This document shows, piece after piece, positions 1-11,155 of a stretch of DNA of 64,000 bases. The stretch's first letter is position 1; every line of letters begins with the position of its first letter. Under the pieces are notes generated by a model, which worked only from the letters and a program-made list of their open reading frames with translations, did no database searches and was not told the origin of the DNA. Origin of the DNA: Sepioteuthis lessoniana (taxonomy: Eukaryota; Mollusca; Cephalopoda; Myopsida; Loliginidae); the NCBI GenBank assembly GCA_963585895.1, contig OY757911.1, positions 63,268,807-63,332,806 on the forward strand. Reading direction: 5' to 3'. The translations under genes were made by a program, and so were the position numbers.

Positions 1-1272
1 AGGATGTTATACAAAAACACGAAAGCAATGATATTCTCATTTAATTGTGTCACTAACTTCTTCGACATTGTCAATGGAGTTTTGCAAGGAAATACATCGG
101 TGCCTTATATGTTTATAATATGTCTTGATTACGTACGTCGAACGTCAATAGATCTAATAAAAGAAAATAGTTTCACACTAAAAAAAAGACAAGAAGCAGA
201 CGACATTCCGTAAAAAAAAACATAACAAACGGAGACTATGTGGATGATCTACCGCTTCTTGCAAATACACCCGCTCAAGCCGAATCCCTGCTGCACATGT
301 CCAGTTCACTGGGGCTGTAGAATGCACGGACTGCTTCTCTGCAGAGGGGTAAGACACTCCAACGAGTGTCCTGAATACGACACTAAACAATCTCATGCTG
401 GAGCTTTGTGGAATGCGGAGTACCTCTTCACTGTCATCGCTCCTTGGTCCATTCTAGCCGTGAGTGCTAGCACCTGACAGGGTTCTATCAATGGATTAAA
501 TATAACTAAACTATCTACTTATGCTAAACTGAACTATTTGAAATAGAACCATTTATATGTATAAAAATGGATTTGGCATTAAATAACATACACTGGTTGA
601 TGTGCCATAAAACCAAACCAAACCAAATTAAATCCCTGCTGCACAGCCTGGAGCAAGCATCTGGAAGCATTGACCTCATCATGAACGCAAATAAGACAGG
701 AATTATCTCGACTTAAATGGCAAGCCTCTAAAATTATTAGGACGTTTCACATACTCCCGCCGTAATATTTCCTCTACTAAAAGTGATGTCAACATATGCC
801 GAACTAAAGTGTGGACAGCAATTGACAGGCGATCGATTATATGGAAATCTGATCTCTCTGATAAAATAAAACTGGATTTCTTCTAAACTGAGGTTGTATC
901 AATACCTCAGTATGGATGCACTACCTGGATGCTAACGAAACGCATGGAGAAAAGACTAGATGGAACTACACAAGAATGCTACTAGTTGTTTTGAACAAAT
1001 CCCGGAAGCAATACCCCACAAAACAGCAGCTTTATTGTCACTTACCTTCTTTTTCAAAAACCATTCAAGTAAGATGAACAAGACACACAGGACACTACTG
1101 GAGAAGTAAGGATGAACTCATAAGTGACGTTTTTAATGGACTTGTGGATGTGCTAACTCTGCGAACACTGGATGCAGTCTGAATCATCTATCAGGAACAA
1201 TGGATGATTGGGAAGAATAGCGAGAGAGAACCTGAGAAATTAGTGCTTTCAGAACGACTTGATGATAATACA
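1..1272 (+). pseudogene. Decayed RTE-like LINE reverse transcriptase, split by a SINE
   Basis: This is an old, 5'-truncated copy of the LINE seen better at 62330-64000. Around 67-170 the frame still reads like the motif before the catalytic box (VLQGDT-like, then ICLDYV). From 646 it reads LLHSLEQASGSI-like, and from about 830 to 1130 it matches the C-terminal part (W-K-S-D-L, GCTTW, HPTKQQLY, LISDV). Stop codons and frameshifts are scattered through it, so it makes no protein. The copy is interrupted at 298-630 by a SINE flanked by a 15-bp direct repeat. The clade assignment to RTE-like is inferred from the motif pattern and is moderately sure; the shared identity with the other two copies is directly visible. 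Confidence 0.8.
298..630 (+). mobile_element. SINE-A insertion with 15-bp target-site duplication
   Basis: The 333-bp insert begins with the family head (CACTGGGGCTGTAGAATGCA) and ends in the tail GTTGATGTGCCATAAAACCAA. The 15-bp repeat AATCCCTGCTGCACA lies directly on both sides (283-297 and 631-645). Removing the insert restores the interrupted LINE reading, so the borders are firm. Confidence 0.9.
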
Positions 1273-2077
1273 TATGGTCACATCTGAAGTTTGCAATTTT
1301 TTTCTCACTCTCTCAAAAAGGCTGAATGAAATTGGTAGTAACGAGGCTACCGAGGCTTAGTTAATTACATTTATTTTTGTGGGCTGGTATTTACCACTTT
1401 TCATTCATTTTTGAAAAATGCTCTAAGAAAAGAACTTCTTTATTCTGATGTATATATATATGTATATATATATAGAGAGAGGGGATTTTACAAATATCAC
1501 TTTGTTATCTAAATTAAACTCCAAATATATAAACACTAATGCTTTCAGGATTTTATTCTGTTATAGTAATGAAGTGGTCGCGGTAAACACAGTCTCAGCT
1601 GTAAGGTCCGTTGAATGGATATTTCGTCCTAACTCCATTCTCCCCATTAGTGTCTTCAGGACTGTTCCTAGTGTGATAATGCGTATTAGCGTAGTTCTAT
1701 TCTACTGCTCCACTTTTCACTGATTGATTTCGGAAGCGATACAAATTTGATTCTATTGGTAGGGAAGTGAAAACTTCAGAAATAAAAACGACAAGAAAAC
1801 CAATAACAACAGAAGTGAACGTGTTCATCTCTGTGATGAATGACCACTTAATAACAGCAGATACTATAAGCAACCTTAGACTTATCTTCCAGATAAAGCA
1901 AAGATTCTAAATAAAAAACAAAAGGGTTTATTTGTCATGAAAACAGAAGTAATAGTGACATGAAGTGCATAATATTAATGATCTCTATTATGTTTTTACT
2001 GTATTAAATCCAAAATCATTTCGCTGAACTGATTTTTTTAATTATTCCGCGTTAATTTGATATTATTTATACCATTT
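1273..2077. other. AT-rich spacer, no gene seen
   Basis: It holds a short TA/GA microsatellite at about 1449-1483. No coding or repeat family was recognised in the remainder. Confidence 0.5.
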
Positions 2078-2079
2078 GA

Positions 2080-2320
2080 TTTGGTTTGGTTTCTTTATTG
2101 AATGGCATATAAACTTTCGTGGATTATTCAATGCCAAAGCTTGTAGAAGAACAGCAGCGATGCTATCTAACTCATCACTGGGGAGAAAAGGGGGTTCATA
2201 CCTTTCACACGGATATCAGTCCAAAAGTGAACGCAGTAACGCGACTGGAGTTCGAACACGCTTACTACAATGCCGCAGTCCAGCACGTTAGCCACTACAC
2301 CACGAGGATTTCCTCTCATT
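2080..2320 (-). mobile_element. SINE-B (tRNA-derived)
   Basis: Read on the minus strand it starts with the tRNA-like head (CCTCGTGGTGTAGTGG, with an A-box-like element), carries a B-box-like GTTCGAACTCCAG, then the body ATACC...GGTATGAACCCCC, and ends with the tail TGGCAT...ATGCCATTCAATAAAGAAACC. Several full copies in the window define the same layout. Confidence 0.8.
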
Positions 2321-2349
2321 AGTAACAGTTACGAGTTTTTCTATTTTAA

Positions 2350-2600
2350 TTTTTTTTTTTTTTTTTTTTTTTTGTATACACCGTATATTGTTGGATCGCT
2401 ACCCTTGTCTGCCAAGGAATTTCTTCTAATAACCGCTTGATGGCGTTGCCAAAGCAGTGTAAAGGAAGACAGGGCGAAAGTCCCATCTCTGTATCGCAAT
2501 ATCTTAGAAACAAGGCGTGACACGTTTCTCTCTGAGGGATGTTTTTTGTCCCCAGCAACCCTCAAATTGCACTGGACACGGCACCACAAAATAATACAAC
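2350..2600 (-). mobile_element. Unclassified poly(A)-ended insert
   Basis: On the minus strand, about 220 bp of ordinary sequence ends in a run of about 24 A (T-run at 2350-2373 on the + strand). This is the shape of a retroposed transcript. An uninterrupted 90-codon frame runs through it into the A-tail, but no family was recognised. It may be a SINE or a processed pseudogene. Confidence 0.4.
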
Positions 2601-3155
2601 ATACAATGTCCAAAGCTTATTTTCTCATACGAAGGTATATTATTTCCACACAATCAAGAACAAAGGAACACTTCTAAAACATGCAAGTCAATCACAATCT
2701 CTTTGTAACATTGATACACACGTACGTAAAACAAGAATATTTCTACACACTTTTTGTTCCGCATTTCATTTAGTATTTTTTTCTATTTGGAGTTCTTATG
2801 CAATTGAATATGTTGTTAATTGTACGTGATTATTTCTGTACTCCAGAGGAAGCAAGATTTCTCCAAATGACAACCTGATATTAAAACATAGTTCTAAATA
2901 ATATTTCTCTACATATATTATCATTCCTTCTGACATCGACAATTCAAAGACAATCATACATACAACATATATCGTTATTCCTTATCGTATAGACAATTAG
3001 AAGACAATAATTATTCCAAAAAGTGATAAAATCTAAAAGTCTATTTTAAACACGAATCAGTCATAAAACTAAGAATTGGTTAAAAATTTTCTTTGAAAAA
3101 ATGTGTATATATGTGTTTGTGTGTGTGTGAAAACTCGCCCTATAGTTGGTATATT
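2601..3155. other. AT-rich spacer, no gene seen
   Basis: It is low complexity with a short GT run near 3112-3130. No open frame or repeat family was recognised. Confidence 0.5.
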
Positions 3156-3159
3156 AAAC

Positions 3160-3369
3160 TAGTTTCTATTTCTAGCCATTCAATTTAGTATAAGTCAAAG
3201 TTAAATAGTTCCAAGTATTGCTATGTATAACTAATACTTCAATTAAACAGCAGTCATTTGTTTACACACAGTTAAATATAAAAACAGTTATATTTCAAAC
3301 AATTCAGTTTAGCATAAGTCATTTGTTTGCACTCAGTTTAAATGTCATAACAGTTCTATTCGACCCAAA
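3160..3369 (-). mobile_element. SINE-A fragment
   Basis: It contains the internal repeats of the SINE-A body in reverse (CAGTTCTATTTCAAACAATTCAGTTTAGCATAAGT-type units, several copies) and stops abruptly where the LINE copy at 3370 begins. Confidence 0.6.
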
Positions 3370-6145
3370 GATAAGACCACACATATAGAAACACCACGCA
3401 CGCAAACACCACACAGAACAAACCCTAACAAAAGAAGAAAAAAATGAATGTGGAGATTATAAAGAGGATTATGCCTGAAAAACCACATTACCATCTCTTG
3501 GGAAACAAGACAGGAAAACAGTCAAAGCTGAAAGGGAAAAATATACAAATTATATAATATATATCTCAAAAAACAACATCACGGAATTAAACGAACTATG
3601 TAGGAGCGAAATTAGTCTGTGCTAAAATTGGTGTTTCCCTAAAGAACATGAACATAAATTCAAAGCTTCGCTAAGGAATTAGACTGGAAACACTGATAGG
3701 AAATATTTGATAATAAGCAAAAATGCTAAGACAGAGGAAAAACGCTGGAATATGTGAGAACAAAAAGACATTACAGTAATCAAACAACCTTTAACACCCG
3801 AGGAAATAAATCAGAAAGTACTAGAGAAAGAAGGAAGACAAAAAATATACCGAGACAGGATAGAACAATACAGACAAAACGGGATATTCTAAAACAACGA
3901 AAGAAAATTCTACCGGCAAGTAGGGGGAAAATGCACGGAGACATACCAATAACCGATGAAAAGGGTGTAAAACAATTTTGGGCCAAAATATGGAAACGAA
4001 GAGAACATCACCGAAAAGTCGAATGGTTTAACAACATGAAAAGAGTTACAAGGACTTGACTCACTCAGAGCAATATTCAAAAAGTACCAAATTGGAAAAC
4101 GCCAGGCCATGATGGTATACATGGATACTGGTTTAAAAAATTCACTTCCATCCACGATAAACTGGCTGTCGAAATGAGTAGATTCTTACAAGAAACAAAC
4201 ATACCCGAATGGATGACCAAAGGAAAGACTAACCTGGCCGAAAAGACCTCCAGAAAGGAACTGCTCAAAAAAAACTACAGATCCATAACGAGCCTACTGA
4301 TGATATGGAAAATACTAACGGCACAAATTAGGGAGATTTACGATTTGCTAATAAGCTGCTGGCTGTTCCTCGAAGAACAGAAAGGATACCACATGAGAAC
4401 AAGAGGAATTGGAGATCTACTATACATTGATTAACACATCCTCAAAAAAAGCAAAACGAGACAAAAAATGTAGCTGTAGCGTGGATTGACAACAAAAAGG
4501 TAAACGATATTGTTCCGCAAAGCTGAATAATAGACTGTTTAAAATGTATAAGATATCCGATGAAGTCAAATTCATCGAGGAAACCACAAAAACCTTGCGA
4601 GTAGAATTGACAACAGGATGAAAAAGCTTAGTTGAGATGAAAATCCAAAGAGGTATATTCCAGGAAGTTGCGCTATCACCATTATTATTTGTTATAGTGA
4701 TTGTGCCACTCATTCACATACCTAGAAATGCACAGGGGGTGTTCAAACTCAATGAATTGCAAAATAAAATCAACCACCAAATGTCCATGGACGAAATTAA
4801 ACTGTTTGCCAGAAATAAAAAGAATTCGAAACCGTAATACACTCAATAAGAATATAAAACATGGATATAGGGGTGGAATTTGGCATAGGAAAATGTGCCA
4901 TGCTGGTAATGAGAAGCGGAAAATGACGGAAGGAACAGAATAACCAAATCAAGAAAAATCAGAACGCTCGGAGAAAAGAAAACTGACAAATACTCAGGAA
5001 TATTGGAAGCGGACACCATCAAACAAGCAGGCAGGAAAGAAAGAATTTTAAAAGAGTATCCCAGGAGAACGGGAAAACTACACGAAGCCAAACTATATGG
5101 CAGAAATCTCATCAAAGGGATAAACACCTGAGCTGTCCTCCTTGTATGATCCTCGGGACCATTCTTGAAGTGGACAAGGGAAGAACTTCAACAAATAGAC
5201 CAAAGAACAAGAAAACTAATGATAATGCATAAAGCCTTACATTTGTTAAATGACATAGACAGACTATATGCATCAAAAAAGGAGGAGAGAGGACTCACTA
5301 GCATTGAAAATAGAGTCGAAACAACGATACGACGACCCAAAGACAACATAAAAAAGAGCAAAAAAAGACTAACCACAGCGACCAGAAACAACACAAACAA
5401 CACCATGATCAACAGAACAACAATAACTAGAAAACAAAAATGAAAAGAAAAGCAATTGTATGGATATTTCAAGCGACAAGCAAACGAAATCTCACACGAG
5501 AATTGGACATAGCTAAGAAGAGGAAACTTCAAGAAAGAAACTGAATCTCTTCTTATAGCAACACAAAACATCGCCATAAGGACCAACTATGTTAAAGCGA
5601 AAATCGATAATACGCAACAGAATAACAAGTGTAGGTTATGTGGTGATAGAGAAGAAACGATTATCACATAAGTCTTGACACGACTGGGTGGGGAATTTTC
5701 AAGAAATTAAAATTTGACCATACAGGCATAAGCTAGAATCCGTCTTGAATAATGAAGCACATAAAATTCTTTGAGATTTTCAGATACAAACAGATCACCT
5801 AATCCCAACCAAAAAACAAGACCTTGTGATAATTAACAAAAAAAACAGTCGTCCCGGTAGACCACAGAGTGATAATCAAAGAAAGTGAAAAGAGAGACAA
5901 ATACTTGAACCTTGCCAGAGAACTAACAAAGCAGTGGAATATGTAATTGGCATGCTTGGAATGGTCCGCAAAGGCTTGGAAAGGGGGCTAGAAGAGTGAG
6001 AAATCGGAGGACGTATCAAAACCATCCAAACTACAGTATTGTTAAGATAGTCTGGAATACGGAGAAGAGTCATGGAGATCTAAGGAGACTTGCTGTCACT
6101 CAAACTCTAGTGAAAGACTATCAGCAAACGCTGGTGCGACAAACT
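3370..6145 (+). pseudogene. Decayed R2-like LINE, near full coding length
   Basis: This is a 2.8-kb copy of the window's second LINE family. In order one can read the basic N-terminal part (to about 4060), RT motifs near 4266-4330 (NYRSIT, W-K-I-L-T-A-Q-I-R), the expected YMDD region mutated to MSMDE near 4780-4800, a downstream block PFLKWTREELQQIDQRTRKL at 5160-5216, the CCHC-like cysteine cluster near 5630 and the conserved 3' end (CTGTCACTCAAACTC) near 6090-6110. Frameshifts and stops break it throughout. The family has a C-terminal CCHC followed by RPDL...DFAVP, the layout of LINEs with a restriction-like endonuclease; that assignment is inference from motifs. Confidence 0.8.
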
Positions 6146-6198
6146 CACAAAGCTTATATTAATAATTTCTGTAATCATCTCATTGTTTGAAATAAAAG

Positions 6199-6227
6199 GA
6201 ATTTTTTTTTTTTTTTTTTTTTTTTTG
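6199..6227. repeat. Poly(T) tract
   Basis: A run of about 28 T follows the LINE copy. It probably marks the poly(A) end of a minus-strand insertion, possibly the tRNA-like repeat to its right. Confidence 0.6.
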
Positions 6228-6282
6228 ATGACTAATTTGACAGAATTTCAAAGTTTTCGTCTCTGATATTTGAAAATTGATA

Positions 6283-6500
6283 CACAACATATATACATCA
6301 GTGGAAACCTCGCGTGGAGTAATGATTAGCAAGCTTGGCTTGCAGACTAGTGATACTGAGTTCAATTCTCACCGAGTACTCTATACTTCTGGCCTTGTGT
6401 AAAATTAAGCTAAGTACAGAAATGGAAAACTAGCCGATGAACTCCTCCAAGACACACATGTGTGGGTGACATTGAAAGCGGTCAAATAAAACATCTCAGC
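6283..6500 (+). mobile_element. SINE-G, tRNA-like dispersed repeat
   Basis: It has a tRNA-like head (CCTCGCGTGGAGTAATGATTAG) with a B-box-like GAGTTCAATTCTCACC, followed by a body ending in CTTGTGTAAAATTAAGCTAAG. Diverged relatives occur at about 20130-20270 and 24600-24720. Confidence 0.5.
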
Positions 6501-6815
6501 AGAAAAGGATATGCTATTTTTTCTTCTAACCTTTTCTACTGTCAACAAATAATTTTCGTTTAACGAATGTCTGCTCATATGTAATTGAAAAAAATTAGTT
6601 TTGTTGTTGTTTGATAAATGTACATGCTAATCATGTTATCTATATGGGTGGTTGGGAAAAATTTGATTAAAAAATCAATTGTGTAATGTGCAAGTTTTTT
6701 ATAAAAAACCTTTATAATGAAAATTATTCACCGCATTATTTTAGCGGGGGTGGGGTGAATATTCTTGTTTAAATAATCGACGGGAAATAACGAGAAATTG
6801 CAGTTATGCCCCTTA
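6500..6815. other. AT-rich spacer, no gene seen
   Basis: Nothing recognised. Confidence 0.4.
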
Positions 6816-6819
6816 GATT

Positions 6820-6860
6820 ATTATCATTATCATTATTATTATTATTAATAATAATAATAG
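6820..6860. repeat. (ATT)n microsatellite, tail of the R2-like LINE
   Basis: The trinucleotide run abuts the conserved 3' end of the minus-strand LINE. The same ATT/TAA tail adjoins other 3' ends of this family (13690, 14203-14245, 56636). Confidence 0.7.
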
Positions 6861-7032
6861 AGCGTTTCACATCAGCGTTAGCTGACAGCTTTCACTTGAG
6901 TTTGAGTGACAGCAAGTCTCCTCAAATCTCCATGACTCTTCTTAGTATTCTAGATCGTTATCAATAATGTAGTAGTTTGGATGGTCTCCACTCGTCTTCT
7001 TATCTCCAAGTTCTCCAGTTCCTTTAATAATT
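6861..7032 (-). pseudogene. R2-like LINE, 3'-end fragment
   Basis: It reads, on the minus strand, the final RVETIQTT / LRRVLE / GDLLSL block and the 3' UTR end. The same element probably resumes at 7586, with the middle lost and a rearranged SINE-A between. Confidence 0.75.
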
Positions 7033-7585
7033 TAGTCCTATTTGACCCATAGATAGGACACTATCAGGTGCTACCACTTCAAGTCAGAGTGAACCTGAGA
7101 GCAATGGCAATAAAGGGGTGCTCCACATTAGCCCCAAACCCAGCTTTACTGGAGCCTCACTATCAGAGTGTTTAGTGTCATATCCAGGATACTCGTTGGG
7201 AGAGTCTGACCCCTCTACAGAGATGCAGTCCGTATTTTCTGCAGCCTCAGCTGACTGGGCCCCAACTATGTTAAAGCAAAAACAGATATGACCAAACGGT
7301 GTGCTTTATGCTAAACTGGATTATTTGAAATAGAACTCTTTGACATTTAAATTATGTACTTATGTTAAACTAATTTTTTTTTAGATAGAACTGTTTTGAT
7401 ATGTAAACTGCATACTAATGCTAAACTGAATTGTTTGAAGGAGAACTGTTTTTGACATTTAACTGTGTGTAAACTATACTTATATTCAACTGAATTCTTT
7501 GAAACTTATTAAAAATGATTTAATTCGACGTTAAATAACCTGAAAAGAGTTCATACACCGTAAAACAAAACAACCAACCAACCAT
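7033..7585. mobile_element. Rearranged SINE-A (head inverted relative to tail)
   Basis: At 7033-7258 the SINE-A head half reads on the minus strand. At about 7300-7585 the tail half reads on the + strand and ends in CCGTAAAACAAAACAACC. A short LINE-like stretch (AACTATGTTAAAGC) lies between. This order is the one produced by twin priming. Confidence 0.6.
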
Positions 7586-9955
7586 CTAACATAGTTGGTC
7601 CTTATGTTTTTGTTTTGTACAGCTATTAGAAGAGATTCAGTTTCTCTCTTAAAGTTTCTCTTCGGTAATCATGCTCAGGTATTCTTGTATGTGATTTCGC
7701 CAATTTGTTGCTTAAAATATCCATGCAACTATTTTCTTGTAATTTTTGCTTCCTAGTTTTAGCTGTTCTATTTGTCCTTATGTTGTTAGTACTATGACTA
7801 GCCAGTGTAATTAGTCTTTCTTTTCACTTTTTAATGTAGCCTTCGAGTCCTCATGTGTATGCATCCACGATATTTTGGCGAGCCCTTTTCGTCTTTCTTT
7901 TTCTTTTTTTTTTTTTTACAGTTTGTCTATGTCATCTATCGGATGTAAAGTCTTGTGCATAGTCAACAATTTTCATGTTTTCTGGTCCATTTGTCATAGT
8001 TCTTCTCGATATAATAATGGTCTCGAATATGTTACAAGGGAGACAGCCCAGGTGTTTATCTCTTTGATGAGATTTCTGTCGCAAGCTTCCTCGTTCATCG
8101 GAGGTACTCTTTTGTTATTTATTTCTTTCATTGTTTGGTGGTGTCATGTCAGCTTCCAATATTCCCAAGTATTTGTCCGAACCTTCTGATTCGTTCTTGA
8201 TTTGGCAGTTCTATTCCTTCCATTATTTAATCTTTTTCTTTATGAGCATGACACCTTTTTCTATGCCAAATCCCTTGTATCCTGGTTCAATATTCTGTGG
8301 ATAGCCGGGACAGTAAAGTCCACAATTTTGCAAGTTTTCTTCTCTTTTTTTTTTTTTTTTTTTTTTTTTGTTGTTGATTATTATTAGGTCTGGTCGTCTG
8401 GCTACCCAGAGGAGTTGGCATGTGTCATTCCCCAGGACAGATGCTGCGTAGTGTATATACCATTTGTTTGTATGGTCAAATTTAAATTTCTTGCACAATT
8501 CCCAGTAGATCATCTTGTCCACCCTTGCTGCATTCACTTATTATTTAATTGTTCTTTTAGTCTCTATCACCACATAACCTACATTTGCTATTTTGTTGCG
8601 TCTTATCTATTCTCAATGGCTTTCCCAATAAAGTTAATGACTTCATCTGATATTTTGTACTTTTTCAGATAGTTTATTATCCAGCTTTGTGGGACCATAT
8701 CATACGCCTTTCTGTGGTCAATCCAGGTCATGGCTAGATTTTTTTGTCTGGTCTTGCTCTCGTTTAAGATTTTCTGATAAATTTTGAGTTGTTCTCCAGT
8801 GCCGCTGGATCGTTTGCAGCATCCTTTCTGTTCCTCAGGGAAGAATCCGCGGCTTGTTAGCAAGAAATAAATCTCTTCCCTTATTCGTGTCGTTAATATG
8901 TTCCACACCATACGTAGGCACGTTATGGGTCTGTAGTTGTTTGAGACGGCTCTTTTTCGGTGCAGGGGGTCTTTTCGGATCAGTGTGATCTTTCCTTTGG
9001 TCATCCGTTTAAGTACGTGGGCTCTTTGTAGACATCTGTTCATTTCGAGTGTTAGTCTGACATGAATGATGGTGAATTTCCTGAACCAGAATCCTGTATT
9101 CCATCATGGCCTGGCGTTTTCCAGTTTGATTTTTTTTTAGTGTCATTCTCAGTAAATCTATGTGTATTTCTGTTTTCAGTCCTTCTTCGAGTCCTAACTC
9201 TTTTGCCATGCTGCTTATCAATTTTGCTTTTTTATGTTCTTTCGGTTGCCATATTTTCTCCAAAATTGTTCAGCTTCTCATGCATCCGGTTGTTGGAATG
9301 TTTTCGTGTCATCTACCCCAACTTGAAGGTAGAATTTTTTTGTTTTTTTTTTTATTTTGGAATATTCTGTTTTGTCTTTCTCTTTAATCTTCCTTCTTTC
9401 GCCAGGACTTTCTGGTTCATTTCCTCATGTGTAATTTTTTCTTGTGTTAATTTTTCCTTTTTGTCCCAACATGTTCCAGCGTTTTTCCTTTGTTTTATCA
9501 TTTTGGCCTGTTTTCGTAGTTTTTTTTATCTGTGTTTCCAGTCGAATTTCCCATTCAGGATTTGACTTTTTGTTCGTGCTCTTTAAGGGAAACCCGATTT
9601 TCTAACAAACTAATTTTGTTCCTGCATAGATTAGTTCATTTAACTCAGTTATGTTTGTTGTTGGTATATATGTTAGTACTCGATTTATTTTTTCCGTTTC
9701 CTTCTTAATTGTTCTCCATTCTATATTTCTTCGTGATGACAATGTTGCCTTTTGCTTATTCATGATTCTCTTTAAATTTTCTAAATTCATTTTTTGTTCA
9801 TGTGTTGGTGTTTCCTCCGTGTTGTTCGAAGTTGTGGTGTTTCTATTCTCAGAAATTGGTGATTCATTTCGATTAGACTGTTCTAGTTTGTCACTACTTG
9901 GTGCTTCTAATGTTGTTTTACTGTCTTTGTTGTTGTTACCTTTTGGGGGGGAGTC
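7586..9955 (-). pseudogene. R2-like LINE, 5' and middle part
   Basis: On the minus strand the ORF pieces at 9602-9790, 9009-9263 and 8603-9043 read in order as N-terminal region, linker and RT. The last includes NYRPITCLRM, ILTTRIREEI, FPEEQKGC and W-I-D-H-R-K-A-Y-D, the conserved RT motifs. The piece at 8223-8537 carries ARRPDLIII, the start of the restriction-like endonuclease motif. It has many frameshifts and an internal deletion, so it is not functional. Confidence 0.8.
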
Positions 9956-10027
9956 CCGACAACGTTTGTTCTAATGACATTGATATGAACAATCCTCAAA
10001 ATATCAACAAAAATACAAATGACTCTC

Positions 10028-10645
10028 TTGCCCAGTTGGCTTGGGCTGTAGAATACACCGACTGCACCTCTGCAAAGGGGTAAGTCACCCCTCAATGTGT
10101 GTCCTAGATATGACACTAAAAAATCTGATGGTGAGGTTCCAGTGAATCTGGAGCTTTGGGGAATGCAGAGTGCCCCTTCATTGCCATTACTCCCAGGTCC
10201 ACTCAGCTCTAGAGTGGTAGCACCTGAAAAGGTCCTATCTATGGGTTAAATAGAGCTAAACTGCATACTTATTCTAAAAATGAATTGTTTGAATTAGAAC
10301 TGTTTGACTAAACTGAAGAGCTTGAAATAGAAATATTTTTTACAACTAAACTGTGTACTTACATTTATACTGTGTACTTACACTAAACTGAATTGTTTAA
10401 TATAAAACTGTTTTGACATTTAACTGTGCGTAAATAAAATCTGTACTTATACTAAACAGAATTAGCTGAATTAGAACTGTTTGACTAAACTGAATAGCTT
10501 GAAGTAGAAACGTTTTTGACAATTAAACTGTGTACTCATGCTAAACTGAATTGTTTGAAATAGAACTGATTATTTGCATAAAAAGGAATTTGGCGTTGAA
10601 TAACCTACAAAGGTTGATATGCCATAAAAACCAACCAACCAACTA
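10028..10645 (+). mobile_element. SINE-A, long full copy with 13-bp TSD
   Basis: The head (TTGGGCTGTAGAATACACCG) is followed by a body in which a unit of about 45-60 bp (TGCTAAACTGAATTGTTTGA and variants) recurs several times, and by the shared tail AAAGGTTGATATGCCATAAA. The 13-bp direct repeat ACAAATGACTCTC at 10015-10027 and 10646-10658 fixes both ends. Confidence 0.9.
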
Positions 10646-10768
10646 ACAAATGACTCTCATTTGTTAATCAATCTATATAAAAGCAATGTTACTATATTTG
10701 TTTGTTCATGCGAAAGAATCAATCTGATAAAAACAAAAATAAAAGATAGACACTCAATTATAGAATCG

Positions 10769-11012
10769 GGTATCCTCGTGGTGTAATGGTTAAAGCGATG
10801 GACTGCGGAATCGTTGTAAGCAAGTTCGTACTCCAGTCGCACTATTACGTTCACTTTCGGGCAAATACCCTTAAGAAAGGTATGAATCCCCTTATCCTCC
10901 CAGCTATGGGTTAAATAGTACCACTAGTGTTCTTCTTAGAGAATAGCTTTGGCATTAAATAACCTACAAAGTTTGATATGCCATTAAACAAAGAAACCAA
11001 ACCAAACCAATT
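10769..11012 (+). mobile_element. SINE-B (tRNA-derived), full copy
   Basis: It starts TATCCTCGTGGTGTAATGGT and has B-box-like AGTTCGTACTCC, the core ACTTTCGGGCAAATACCC, then ATGGGTTAAATAGTACC. It ends in the tail GTTTGATATGCCATTAAACA. Confidence 0.9.
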
Positions 11013-11155
11013 ATTGAGACAAGATAACTGCAGAGTGTAAACCTAAGCAACACTGTGTCTGTGTGTTGGACAGTAATACTACAACAACCACTACTACACC
11101 TACTTCTCCATCAACCACTCCCGCTGCTACTACTACGTGTACAACCTCTTTGTCC
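11013..11155 (+). other. Thr/Pro-rich open stretch between SINEs
   Basis: In one + frame, after a possible acceptor (ATTGAG), the sequence reads a cysteine-containing segment (ECKPKQHCVCVLD) followed by about 27 residues of mostly Thr, Pro, Ser and Ala. The frame stays open until a TAA at 11191, already inside a SINE. This could be a remnant of an exon for a mucin-like linker of an extracellular protein, or an ACT/ACC-rich simple repeat. No donor site or partner exon was found. Confidence 0.25.

Noticed and set aside
9062-9565. 167-codon + strand ORF with hydrophobic composition
   Set aside because: It is antisense to the lysine-rich region of the minus-strand R2-like LINE, which makes a Phe/Leu-rich reading.
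10769-10850. tRNA gene
   Set aside because: A- and B-box-like sequences are present, but the cloverleaf does not fold well and the segment recurs as the head of SINE-B.
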